Positions 23,385 to 30,967 of a stretch of 37,686 nt of DNA are shown one piece after another (position 1 is the stretch's first letter; each line of letters opens with the position of its first letter). This stretch comes from Chloroflexota bacterium (GTDB lineage: Bacteria; Chloroflexota; Dehalococcoidia; UBA3495), in the NCBI GenBank assembly GCA_022563275.1, contig JADFNR010000017.1:1-37686 (forward strand). The letters run 5' to 3'. The notes under the pieces were generated by a model. That model was not told where the DNA came from. It worked only from the letters and a program-made list of their open reading frames with translations, and did no database searches. The translations under genes were made by a program, and so were the position numbers.

Positions 23385-24535
23385 TAGGCGTCCTCCATCG
23401 CGCTTATATCGTCAGCGTATGCGCCGACATGGTGGAAACCGTGGGTCCTAGTCTCGTCTTTCTGTTTCTCCACCAGGACAGTCATCCACTTGTTGTAGCC
23501 GTCTTTATCGGCCGTCCAGGCGTCCCATTGGCTGTCGTTGCCGGTGAACTCGGTCTCGCTCACCATGGTCACGCAGTCGGGCACGGGGCAAACGGCCTCG
23601 CAGACCCCACAGCCGCAGCACGATTCCATGTTGGCGTCATACAGGCCGTCGGAGGTCACGTCGAAACAGGTGTCGGGACATTGCAGCCAGCATAGGGTGC
23701 ACTTGATGCAGGTGTCGAAGTTGATGACCGGCCGCATGGAGCGGGTGCTCCACTTCTTGAAGACCTCGCTTCGGCCGGGGGTGTAGCCCTCTTCGCCGCC
23801 CCTGAAACCGGTCCCCGCGGCGAGGCCGCGTATCACCAATCCCTCTTCCATGGTCTTCCAACCGGGAAGATCGAAGCTGAAGGGGGTCTCACTGTTGCCC
23901 TCGCCGGGTTCCACGGGACGGCTGGTGGTCCGGTCGTGGGCCCGTTGGACCGAGGATACCTTGGCGTCGCTGTCCGTCTGTTCCTTGATGGACTCCAACA
24001 TGGCCTCAAGGCTGACCAACTCGGGGCAGACCTTGCACAGCGCGCCCAAGGCCCGCATGTCGGTGTGGTCGTCTTTGTAGACCCAGAGACCGGAGAAACT
24101 CACGGTGCTGGGGATAATCGCCAGGTTATAAGGCGTGTCCTTCTGGTGGATATCCTCGATCAGAGAGGCGGCGTCCTGGCGGGAGGTCACGATCAGAGTG
24201 CCGCCCGGCTTGGTCAGTTCGTTGATGGGTTGTAGACCGTACCAGGCCCAGGACTCGATGCCCTTGCACATGGTGTCATCGACGTTGATGGTGACATCCA
24301 CGGCGGAGGCCTCATAAACGGCCATGCTCTCCTCAAGTTCCAGGGGCGTATCGGCCACAATGGCGAATTGCTTCGCCGGGATGCCGTTCCGTTCGGGAGA
24401 GTCTCCGTAGCGGCCGAAGGCCGTGCCAATCTTGCCGTCTTTGCGGGCGGCGAAAACGATGTGTCGGACGATGTTCCGGGCCAGAGTCTTCTGGAATATG
24501 CCCCGGTACACCACCTCCACAGCTAGTGTAGCCAT
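23384..24535 (-). CDS. Fused gamma-delta subunit of 2-oxoacid:ferredoxin oxidoreductase
   Basis: 383 residues. Residues 1-185 form the gamma domain (VVYRGIFQKTLARNIV and VTINVDDTMCKG). A linker follows, and 270-325 is a ferredoxin-like delta domain with two [4Fe-4S] motifs: Cys276, 279, 282, 286 and Cys306, 309, 312, 316, each CxxCxxCxxxCP. Fusion of gamma with delta gives a three-gene set, as in oxalate oxidoreductase of acetogens. The start ATG has AGGAGG six bases upstream. It is 101 bases downstream of the GntR-type regulator gene; that gap holds an 11-bp palindrome TCAACTGTTGA at 24573-24583, which might be a regulatory site. Confidence 0.87.
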   Translation of the reverse strand: MATLAVEVVYRGIFQKTLARNIVRHIVFAARKDGKIGTAFGRYGDSPERNGIPAKQFAIVADTPLELEESMAVYEASAVDVTINVDDTMCKGIESWAWYGLQPINELTKPGGTLIVTSRQDAASLIEDIHQKDTPYNLAIIPSTVSFSGLWVYKDDHTDMRALGALCKVCPELVSLEAMLESIKEQTDSDAKVSSVQRAHDRTTSRPVEPGEGNSETPFSFDLPGWKTMEEGLVIRGLAAGTGFRGGEEGYTPGRSEVFKKWSTRSMRPVINFDTCIKCTLCWLQCPDTCFDVTSDGLYDANMESCCGCGVCEAVCPVPDCVTMVSETEFTGNDSQWDAWTADKDGYNKWMTVLVEKQKDETRTHGFHHVGAYADDISAMEDA

Positions 24536-24636
24536 AGGTATCCTCCTCAGCTATTGGGTATCCGGTGTGTTATCAACTGTTGAGCAGACTGACGACTGGT
24601 CATTCGCCCAAGCGGCGCCCGGGCGATTCGTTGTCA

Positions 24637-25362
24637 CTATTCGTTTACGACTGCGCTGGGGTAGACCGCGGAAGGCTCCACCACAGTCAGATGATGTTCC
24701 ATGGCTGACCGGGCGCCCAAGTGGTCTCCCGCCCGGACCATCTCCAGGATCTCGCGATGGGAGTCCAAGGAACGTTGGGGCCTCCCCGGTTCCTGTAATG
24801 ATTGGTCTCGGGACTGCCGCAACACGTCTTCAACCGCGCTCACCACCTTGACCAGGGCCGTGTTGTGCGTTGCGGTGGCCAAAGCGAAGTGGAACTCGGT
24901 ATCGGCATCGACGCCGGTCCCGCCCTCCATGATCTGACGCTGTTGCTCAACCAAGATGGAAGACAACCGTTCCACGTCTGCCGGTGTGGCCCGCTGCGCC
25001 GCCAGAGCCGTTAGTTGAGGTTCAAGGAGGTGACGGACTTCGAATATGTCCCGAAGTTGGGCCTCGCCCGCGCCCAGACCCTCGCCCAAGGAGGAGGTCA
25101 TCAACGTCGTCACGGCGTCCAGACTCCGGGTGTTGACGAAGGTCCCGGAACCGGGCTTACTCACCACCAGTCCCTGTAGTTCCAGAGTCCTGATGGCCTC
25201 CCTGACGGAACTGCGGCTGACCTTTAGCTGCTCAGCCAACAGCCGCTCAGCAGGCAGCTTGGCGCCATGTACCAAGGTGCCGTCCTGTATCAACGCATGG
25301 AACCGGTCTACGATGGTCTCGTGGAGCCGCTGGCCCTGGTGGTTATGTAATTCGGCCTGCAT
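24637..25362 (-). CDS. GntR-family regulator, FadR/FCD subfamily
   Basis: 241 residues. Winged helix-turn-helix at about 12-78 (LPAERLLAEQLKVSRSSVREAIRTLELQGLV and PGSGTFV), then the all-helical FCD effector domain. The FCD metal-binding histidines are visible: FHFALA, LDSHREI and MEHHLTV. Such regulators usually repress nearby catabolic genes until a small carboxylate binds. The gene is first in line with the oxidoreductase operon and has its own near-consensus promoter with a TGGTCTGACCA operator downstream of the start point, implying autoregulation. The natural effector may be the operon substrate, possibly oxalate or a related acid. Confidence 0.9.
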   Translation of the reverse strand: MQAELHNHQGQRLHETIVDRFHALIQDGTLVHGAKLPAERLLAEQLKVSRSSVREAIRTLELQGLVVSKPGSGTFVNTRSLDAVTTLMTSSLGEGLGAGEAQLRDIFEVRHLLEPQLTALAAQRATPADVERLSSILVEQQRQIMEGGTGVDADTEFHFALATATHNTALVKVVSAVEDVLRQSRDQSLQEPGRPQRSLDSHREILEMVRAGDHLGARSAMEHHLTVVEPSAVYPSAVVNE

Positions 25363-25393
25363 GGGTTCAGGTAGCGCCCCGCCGGTTGAAAAG

Positions 25394-25404
25394 TGGTCTG
25401 ACCA
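25394..25404. promoter_or_regulatory. GntR/FadR-type operator
   Basis: TGGTCTGACCA is a perfect palindrome about the central base and matches the FadR-subfamily consensus TNGTNNNACNA. It lies at about +11 to +21 of the predicted regulator transcript, a good position for repression by roadblock. Confidence 0.7.
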
Positions 25405-25421
25405 ATTGTGGGTTCGGCGAA

Positions 25422-25449
25422 ATTATACACTGGGGCCAGGCGTTGTCAA
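25422..25449 (-). promoter_or_regulatory. Near-consensus sigma70 promoter of the GntR regulator
   Basis: On the minus strand TTGACA (25449-25444), a 16-base spacer and TATAAT (25427-25422) match both consensus boxes exactly. The start point would be near 25415, giving a leader of about 53 bases before the ATG at 25362. Confidence 0.8.
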
Positions 25450-25599
25450 GGCGTGGCGGCCGGGCCGGATTACCTTTCGGGATTGAATAAGTTGATCCAC
25501 CCATGCGACGGGGGTTGTTCGGTTTTTATATGGCGTTTAGTTAACAATAACTGTTTAACTGGCCTGCCTCACTGCATGTCCCAATAGGCAGCCTGGGAG

Positions 25600-25605
25600 T
25601 ATAAT
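25600..25605 (+). promoter_or_regulatory. Possible -10 box for the flavoprotein gene
   Basis: TATAAT occurs 52 bases before the TTG start at 25658. No convincing -35 box is found 16-18 bases upstream, so the call is tentative. The hairpin CCCCGG-AA-CCGGGG (25623-25636) lies between this box and the start. Confidence 0.35.
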
Positions 25606-25657
25606 CGCCGCGTGGCATCCAGCCCCGGAACCGGGGCGATTTCGAGGTACGCTTAAT

Positions 25658-26887
25658 TTGCAAGACGTGATAGTGGTGGGCGCTGGCCCTGCCGGCAATA
25701 ACGCCGCCCTCTCCCTGGTGTCCAAGGGTTACGGAGTTACCGTCATCGACTCCAGGGAAAATATCGGAGACAAACTGTGCACCGGTCTGGTGGGCGAAGA
25801 ATGCTTTCGCCGCTACCCCATCGACCCCGCGCTGGTCTACCGCGAGATCAACTCGGCCAAAGTGATCGCCCCATCATCTGAAGTCGTCAGGTTCGAGACG
25901 CCAAGTCCGGTGGCGCGGGTGGTCAACCGGGTGGCCTATGTGGCGTCATTCGCCGAAAAAGCGAGGGAAGCCGGCGCGGAATATCTGCTGGGCCATCGGG
26001 TGGTGCGGCTCGACCAGCATAAAGACCGCGTTTCGGTGGTTACCGACAGCGGGACCATGGAAGCCAGGGCATTGGTCTTGGCCGCTGGGTTCGGCTCCCA
26101 ATTGAACCGTCAGTTGGGACTGGGCGAGCCCTCTGACTATGTAGTTGGCGTCCAGGCCCAGGTTAAGACCGACGGTGTTGACGAAGTTGAAGTGTATCTG
26201 GGCCGCGATGTGGCCCCCGGGTTCTTTGCTTGGCTTGTTCCGACCCAACCCGGATACGCCTTGGCCGGCCTGATGGTGCGCAAGAACGCGCCGGAGCGGT
26301 TCGGCAGATTTATCGCCGCCAGGCAGGCGGAGGGGAAAATCACGGAACAGGTGAACAAACCGGTCTGTTGGGGCATCCCCCTGCGGCCGTTGCGAAAGAC
26401 TTACACCGACCGGGTATTGGTGGTGGGCGACGCCGCGGGACAGGTCAAACCGACCACCGGAGGCGGGATCTTCTACTCGCTACTGGCCAGCGAGGTCGCC
26501 TCAGAAGCGTTGCAGCAGGCCCTGCTCGAAGATCAGCTGTCCGCCAACCGGTTAAGGGCCTATCAGAAGGAGTGGAAGGACCTGCTCTCCAAAGAATTGG
26601 AAGTGGGCTACTCCGCCCGCCGGGTGTTCGAATACTTGGGTGACAATCAAATCAGTTCTCTGATTCACCAGGCCAGCCATAATGGGTTCATTGCTGAGTT
26701 GGCCGCTTCTCCTGACGTGTCCTTCGACTGGCATAGCTCAATGATTGGTAAGATCATGGGCCACCCGACCTTGGGCGGGGTGTTAAGGCTGGTGAACCCG
26801 CTGCTGGCACGGATGGCAAGGGGCCCGGAGCCGTCGGAGGTGTTCTCACCGGAGCCGTCCCTGGCCGAATCAGGCACTCCGGTCTAA
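25658..26887 (+). CDS. FAD-dependent oxidoreductase, geranylgeranyl reductase family
   Basis: 409 residues. The N-terminal DVIVVGAGPAGNNAALSL is a Rossmann dinucleotide motif (GxGxxG) for FAD, and RVLVVGDAAGQVKPTTGGG near 265 is the second FAD motif. DSRENIGDKLCTGLV and WLVPTQPGYALAGL are typical of the geranylgeranyl reductase family, which saturates isoprenoid double bonds. Whether it acts on quinone or lipid isoprenoids, or is a relative acting on another substrate, is open. The start is a TTG with GAGG ten bases upstream; no ATG is close. The gene is divergent from the GntR regulator gene, and the protease gene lies downstream on the same strand. Confidence 0.85.
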   Translation: MQDVIVVGAGPAGNNAALSLVSKGYGVTVIDSRENIGDKLCTGLVGEECFRRYPIDPALVYREINSAKVIAPSSEVVRFETPSPVARVVNRVAYVASFAEKAREAGAEYLLGHRVVRLDQHKDRVSVVTDSGTMEARALVLAAGFGSQLNRQLGLGEPSDYVVGVQAQVKTDGVDEVEVYLGRDVAPGFFAWLVPTQPGYALAGLMVRKNAPERFGRFIAARQAEGKITEQVNKPVCWGIPLRPLRKTYTDRVLVVGDAAGQVKPTTGGGIFYSLLASEVASEALQQALLEDQLSANRLRAYQKEWKDLLSKELEVGYSARRVFEYLGDNQISSLIHQASHNGFIAELAASPDVSFDWHSSMIGKIMGHPTLGGVLRLVNPLLARMARGPEPSEVFSPEPSLAESGTPV

Positions 26888-26946
26888 CCGGACCCCGAAA
26901 TTGGCTCCCATCAGATAGGGGGCCTCGAACCAAGACGGTGGATCTT

Positions 26947-28317
26947 ATGACCCAGCGGCTCCGGATGGTCCGTCTCTCTCTCGTATTTGTGTTCTTGGTC
27001 ATGCTGGTCATCGGCATGTTGGGACCGGTGATAGCCCGCGCCCAGGAGCCTAGTGCTCCCCACGTCCTGGTCATGACCGTCGATGGAATCATCAACCCGG
27101 TTAAAGTGGGTTTCATCTCGCGGGCCATTGACCAGGCCCAAGAAGACGGCGCGGCCCTCCTAATCATCCAACTTGACACACCCGGGGGACTCCTAAGTTC
27201 GACCCGGGAGATAGTTAAATTATTGCTGGAGTCTCCGGTCCCGGTGGCGGTCTTCGTTTCGCCCAGTGGGTCCAGGGCCGGCTCGGCTGGTACTTTCATC
27301 ACGGCGGCGGCGAACTTCGCGGTGATGGCCCCGGGGACCAACATCGGCGCCGCCACTCCGATTTCCGCCACCGGTGAAGACCTGGAAGACACCCTGGCCA
27401 GCAAGGTGGAGAACGACGCCGCGGCCCTGATCAGAAGCATCGCCCAGACGCGGGGCCGCAACGAAGAAAAGCTGGAGGAGACGGTCCGGTCCGCGTCTTC
27501 CTTCACAGCCCAGGAAGCGGTGGCTGACAACGTGGTTGACCTCATTGCCGAGGACGTGGATGACCTGCTGGCCAAGTTGAACGGCCTGACCGCGGAAACT
27601 GGGCTGGGAACGGTTGTGCTTGAAACAGATGGTTTGGAGATTCGCTCCTTTGAAAAGAATATCCTGGAGCATTTCCTGGAGTTCATCTCCGACCCCAACG
27701 TGACCTTCATCCTGCTGACGGTGGGCGGACTGGGCATCGTGGTGGAGTTGTTCAACCCGGGGCTCATCGCTCCGGGGGTCGTGGGAGTCATCTGTTTGCT
27801 GCTGACCTTCTTGGCCCTGGGCAATCTGCCGGTCAATTGGGCCGGGGTGGTGTTCGTCCTATTGGCCATGGTGCTGACGGTGCTGGAGGTGGTGGTCGCT
27901 GGGTTTGGAATCTTGGGCGTGGGCGCCGTTGTCAGTCTCATTGTTGGCGGCCTGATCCTGTTCACCCAGTTCGGAGACGTATCCCCAACCATGCCATCCG
28001 TCAGTGTGAGTTGGTGGCTGGTTACAGGCACGGGCGGTGTATTTGGCTTGGCGCTGGTGTACGTTGTTGGGATGGCCTATCAGTCCCGGAAGCAAGGACC
28101 TCCGGAGAAGGCGTCGATTCTGACCGGCATGCAAGGCCGTGTGACCGGGGAGCTGGCGCCCAAGGGGATCGTGTTGGTCGGAAACGAAACCTGGACAGCG
28201 GTAAGCGAAGATGATAGTGTGATTTCAATCGGCGAACCGGTCGAAGTCAGGAGTGTAGATGGCCTGACTTTGACTGTTTTTCGGCAGAATGATCCAGAAA
28301 CGCAAGATAACTCGTAA
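26947..28317 (+). CDS. NfeD-family membrane serine protease (ClpP class)
   Basis: 456 residues from ATG 26947 (GGTGG just upstream); a GTG at 26938 would add three. It has an N-terminal signal or membrane segment (LVFVFLVMLVIGML), then a ClpP-class protease domain with Ser in GSRAGSAGTFI and Lys in LASKVENDAAA as a Ser/Lys dyad. Four to five transmembrane helices follow (about 245-375), and a C-terminal OB-fold NfeD domain (MQGRVTGELAPKGIVLVGN onwards). This is the long NfeD1b form. It lies upstream of an SPFH gene, the conserved partner. The pair likely takes part in membrane protein quality control. Confidence 0.9.
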   Translation: MTQRLRMVRLSLVFVFLVMLVIGMLGPVIARAQEPSAPHVLVMTVDGIINPVKVGFISRAIDQAQEDGAALLIIQLDTPGGLLSSTREIVKLLLESPVPVAVFVSPSGSRAGSAGTFITAAANFAVMAPGTNIGAATPISATGEDLEDTLASKVENDAAALIRSIAQTRGRNEEKLEETVRSASSFTAQEAVADNVVDLIAEDVDDLLAKLNGLTAETGLGTVVLETDGLEIRSFEKNILEHFLEFISDPNVTFILLTVGGLGIVVELFNPGLIAPGVVGVICLLLTFLALGNLPVNWAGVVFVLLAMVLTVLEVVVAGFGILGVGAVVSLIVGGLILFTQFGDVSPTMPSVSVSWWLVTGTGGVFGLALVYVVGMAYQSRKQGPPEKASILTGMQGRVTGELAPKGIVLVGNETWTAVSEDDSVISIGEPVEVRSVDGLTLTVFRQNDPETQDNS

Positions 28318-28376
28318 TCTTGCTGAACGCCCGGTGATTTTGCCGGGTAATCTTGCCCGGAAATTGGGAGGAAAAC

Positions 28377-29243
28377 ATGGCAGCTGGACTGGTGCTGGTA
28401 CAGCAATACCAAAAGTTGATCGTTCAGAAGTTTGGCACCTACGTGGGCACCCGGAGTTCTGGGTTGCATTTCCTTATTCCCTTTGTCTTCAACGGGACGA
28501 AGGTCGACCTGAGGGAGCGGGTGACACGGGTCCCAACCCAGAAATACATCACCGCCGACAACGTGGTGGTGGACATGGACTTTGTCATCTACTACCGGAT
28601 CATGGAGGAGTACGCCGAGCGCGCGGTCCTGGAGATTCAGAATTTCGAGTTGGCAGTGGTGAACCTGGCCTTCGCCACCTTGAGGGCGGTGATCGGCTCC
28701 ACCACGCTGTCTGAGGCCCTGGCGGAAAGGGAGCGCATCCGGGACGCCCTCCAGGTGCGGATGGACGAGGTTACCGAACGGTGGGGGGTCAAGATCTCCC
28801 AGGTGGAGATCAACGAGATCGATCCGCCTCCGGGTGTGAAGGCGGCCATGGAACGGGAGAAATCGGCCGAGGCGATCAAAACAGCCGACATCACCGAGTC
28901 CGAGGGCGCCAGGCAGTCTCAGATAAACATCGCCGAAGGCGAGAAACGGGCGGCGATCCTAACCGCCGAAGGCGCACGCCAGGCTGAGATTCTCCAGGCC
29001 GAGGGCGAACAGCAGGCGGCCGTGCTGAGGGCGTCGGGATTCAGCGAGGCCCTGGAAAAGATCAATACCGTTGCGAGCAAAGCCGACGGACGCACCATGA
29101 GCCTCCAATACTTCGAGACGTTGAAATCATTGGGCGAAAGCCCGTCCACCAAATGGATCTTCCCCATGGAGTTCACTTCCATGTTGGGCAACTTCCTGGG
29201 CATGGGCAGCAACAAGGGCGAAGATGACGGCAAATCCAAATAA
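28377..29243 (+). CDS. SPFH-domain (stomatin/prohibitin-like) protein
   Basis: 288 residues from ATG 28377 with GGGAGG five bases upstream; the longer frame to 28353 has no such site. The SPFH domain runs from about 10 to 170 (YITADNVVVDMDFVIYYRI, TLSEALAERERIRDAL, WGVKISQVEINEIDPP). An Ala/Glu-rich coiled coil follows (about 160-230, AEGEKRAAILTAEGARQAE). Unlike most stomatins there is no clear transmembrane helix at the N-terminus, which starts directly at LVLVQQYQKLIVQKFG, so it may be a peripheral membrane scaffold. It is the typical partner of the upstream NfeD protease gene, and the two form an operon ended by the hairpin at 29280. Confidence 0.9.
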   Translation: MAAGLVLVQQYQKLIVQKFGTYVGTRSSGLHFLIPFVFNGTKVDLRERVTRVPTQKYITADNVVVDMDFVIYYRIMEEYAERAVLEIQNFELAVVNLAFATLRAVIGSTTLSEALAERERIRDALQVRMDEVTERWGVKISQVEINEIDPPPGVKAAMEREKSAEAIKTADITESEGARQSQINIAEGEKRAAILTAEGARQAEILQAEGEQQAAVLRASGFSEALEKINTVASKADGRTMSLQYFETLKSLGESPSTKWIFPMEFTSMLGNFLGMGSNKGEDDGKSK

Positions 29244-29279
29244 CGTCTCGTTCTTTAGCCAGTAGCAATCGGGAATAGC

Positions 29280-29318
29280 AAAAGCCCATCCTTCCACCCG
29301 TGGAAGGATGGGCTTTTT
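29280..29318. terminator. Bidirectional rho-independent terminator
   Basis: AAAAGCCCATCCTTCCAC and GTGGAAGGATGGGCTTTT make an 18-bp perfect stem with a CC loop. A and T runs at its two ends serve both strands, separating the SPFH operon (plus) from hpf (minus). Confidence 0.92.
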
Positions 29319-29327
29319 AGTTTCTCT

Positions 29328-29927
29328 CTATACCGACTTGGGTTGTATCATTCCGTAATTCCCGTCTCCCCGCAGATAGATGACACTGTGCTTGTCTGAT
29401 TCGGAGTCCAAGAACATATAGAAAGAGTGGCCTAAAAACTGCATCTGAGCGGCGGCCTCATCGACGCTCATGGGCTCCATCTCAAACTCCTTCGTCCGGA
29501 CCACCTGGCCATCGGCGAATACTCCGTCCACCACATCTTGGCCGCCCTTGGAGACTTCGCCCAGCTCGCTTGCGCCAGGGTAAGACGGCTCGGCCTCGGC
29601 AGCGCGGCCCGCTAGACGGCTTCGCCCACTGCGGTAGGCACGGCTCTTGAAACGTTTGATCTGCTGGTCAAGGGCCTGGGCCACTGAGTTTACCGCGGTC
29701 TTGGTGGTGGCGGCCCGTTGCTGGGCCCGAAGCAGGGTCCGGCCTACGTGCAGGGTCACCTGGGCCACGATCCGGTCGTTGTGGGACCGGGTGGGCTCGA
29801 AGGTCAACTCCACTGTTGCATCCGAGATTCCAGGAAGGTGGCGTTCGATCTGGTCCAGTTTGCTCTCTATGTGTTCCCGCGTCTTATCTGTAATCTCCAG
29901 ATTGCGCCCATATATATGAAGGTCCAA
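29328..29927 (-). CDS. hpf: Long-form ribosome hibernation promoting factor
   Basis: 199 residues, the size of long HPF. The N-terminal domain (1-100) opens LHIYGRNLEITDKTREHIESKL and has ATVELTFEP and the positively charged IKRFKSRAYRSGR that contacts the 30S subunit. After a variable linker, the C-terminal dimerisation domain (about 142-199) carries VVRTKEFEMEPMSVDEAAAQM and the end HSVIYLRGDGNYGMIQPK. It pairs ribosomes into inactive 100S dimers in slow growth. The start is a TTG with a strong AGGAGGTG five bases upstream, so the TTG is trusted. A promoter is seen at 30009-30037. Confidence 0.93.
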   Translation of the reverse strand: MDLHIYGRNLEITDKTREHIESKLDQIERHLPGISDATVELTFEPTRSHNDRIVAQVTLHVGRTLLRAQQRAATTKTAVNSVAQALDQQIKRFKSRAYRSGRSRLAGRAAEAEPSYPGASELGEVSKGGQDVVDGVFADGQVVRTKEFEMEPMSVDEAAAQMQFLGHSFYMFLDSESDKHSVIYLRGDGNYGMIQPKSV

Positions 29928-30008
29928 TTGCCCACCTCCTCAGACTGGCCGGGGCCCAACTGCTCTGGGTCCGGTCTGCCAAACTCTACTACTGCCCCCG
30001 GTAATCAA

Positions 30009-30037
30009 ACTATAGGTATGCCTGCCAGGAGAAACAA
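30009..30037 (-). promoter_or_regulatory. Candidate promoter of hpf
   Basis: On the minus strand TTGTTT (30037-30032), 17 bases, then TATAGT (30014-30009). It would give a leader of about 75 bases before the TTG start at 29927. Confidence 0.5.
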
Positions 30038-30113
30038 GCCCTCAACGCAACCCCAAGGTTGATGGCCACCCGGCCCCAATCTCCCGGTATGGTAATGATG
30101 TGGCCCAAGTATT

Positions 30114-30154
30114 AAAAAAGGCCCAAGGCTGGATTTAGCAATCCGGCCTTGGGC
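30114..30154 (-). terminator. Rho-independent terminator after the DUF429 gene
   Basis: On the minus strand the stem GCCCAAGGCCGGATT / AATCCAGCCTTGGGC (15 bp, one G-U pair, loop of four) is followed by CTTTTTT, 36 bases after the stop of the gene at 30191. Confidence 0.85.
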
Positions 30155-30190
30155 TTCTAGGCTGGCCCTTTTCGGGGTCCGGTTCCCCGG

Positions 30191-30829
30191 CTATTTCGGC
30201 AGTTTGGGCAGGACCAGAATGCCCTCCTCAGGGTCGCCCAGGACATCAGTGCCGGATTGTACGTGCAGCTGCCCGGTGTAGGCGTTTATTATCGCATCGC
30301 AGCTGTTGCGGTCAAGGTCATCGGCGTATTTCTCCATCCCTGAAACCAAGGGCGCCAGATGCCCAATCATGAAGCTGACGCTGATGGAGCTGTTCTTTGG
30401 CGGCACCTTATCGCCAAAGAGCAACATCTTGGTGGCGTGGGGATACACTTCGATGACGTTATGGCCCGCTTCCCTGAGAATCTTGCTCAAGAGGATCCCA
30501 CGGTAGATCAGGTCTCTGATGATGGAACCCTTGTTGGTGTAGAAACAGCTGATCCCCATCTTGGCCAATTCAAGCTCGAGCAGACGGCCCTTCCTGTCGG
30601 ATACCGAAAACCGGCAATCGCAGGACTGGTCCAAGCAACAAAAACCCGATGGCAGATTCAACGGGGCGCCGATGGCCACCAAGTCTGGCTGGAGGTCGTC
30701 CACCAACTTGATCAGTTCGTTATCTTCGTAGAAACTGGCGAGTTCGCAAAGATGGGAATGGTAATCCAATATGGCGATCGAGGAGGGTTTTTTGCGAGAG
30801 GCCCTTAAATCAATACCTAGAACTGACAT
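30191..30829 (-). CDS. DUF429 protein (predicted RNase H-fold nuclease)
   Basis: 212 residues. Acidic motifs of the RNase H-like fold are visible: GIDLRAS at the start, LVAIGAPLNLP in the middle (Asp of the usual IDAP is Gly here), EVYPHATK, and DRNSCDAIINAYT near the end. DUF429 proteins are predicted nucleases without a proven role. The run FCCLDQSCDC (residues about 63-72) holds five cysteines and may bind a metal. The start ATG has GGAG seven bases upstream. It lies 138 bases after meaB on the same strand, with a terminator downstream. The replaced Asp makes its activity uncertain. Confidence 0.8.
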   Translation of the reverse strand: MSVLGIDLRASRKKPSSIAILDYHSHLCELASFYEDNELIKLVDDLQPDLVAIGAPLNLPSGFCCLDQSCDCRFSVSDRKGRLLELELAKMGISCFYTNKGSIIRDLIYRGILLSKILREAGHNVIEVYPHATKMLLFGDKVPPKNSSISVSFMIGHLAPLVSGMEKYADDLDRNSCDAIINAYTGQLHVQSGTDVLGDPEEGILVLPKLPK

Positions 30830-30967
30830 TACGATTCTCCACGTCCGTGAATCGGATAGATTAGTCTCTCCGGCCCTGTTACAGGGGCGAGTTTCCCCAG
30901 GGAAGGTCCAGTGGAGTTGCCCGGCCGCAACGGCGTATCAATGGGGTACGGGAGTAGGGAAATACGC

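Noticed and set aside
24423..24851. A plus-strand frame of 142 residues between the GntR and oxidoreductase genes
   Set aside because: It overlaps the ends of both well-supported minus-strand genes and shows no family resemblance.
26754..28031. A 425-residue minus-strand frame opposite the NfeD gene
   Set aside because: Its Ser/Thr/Pro-rich composition is what the antisense of a G+C-rich gene gives. The plus-strand gene has clear protease and NfeD motifs.
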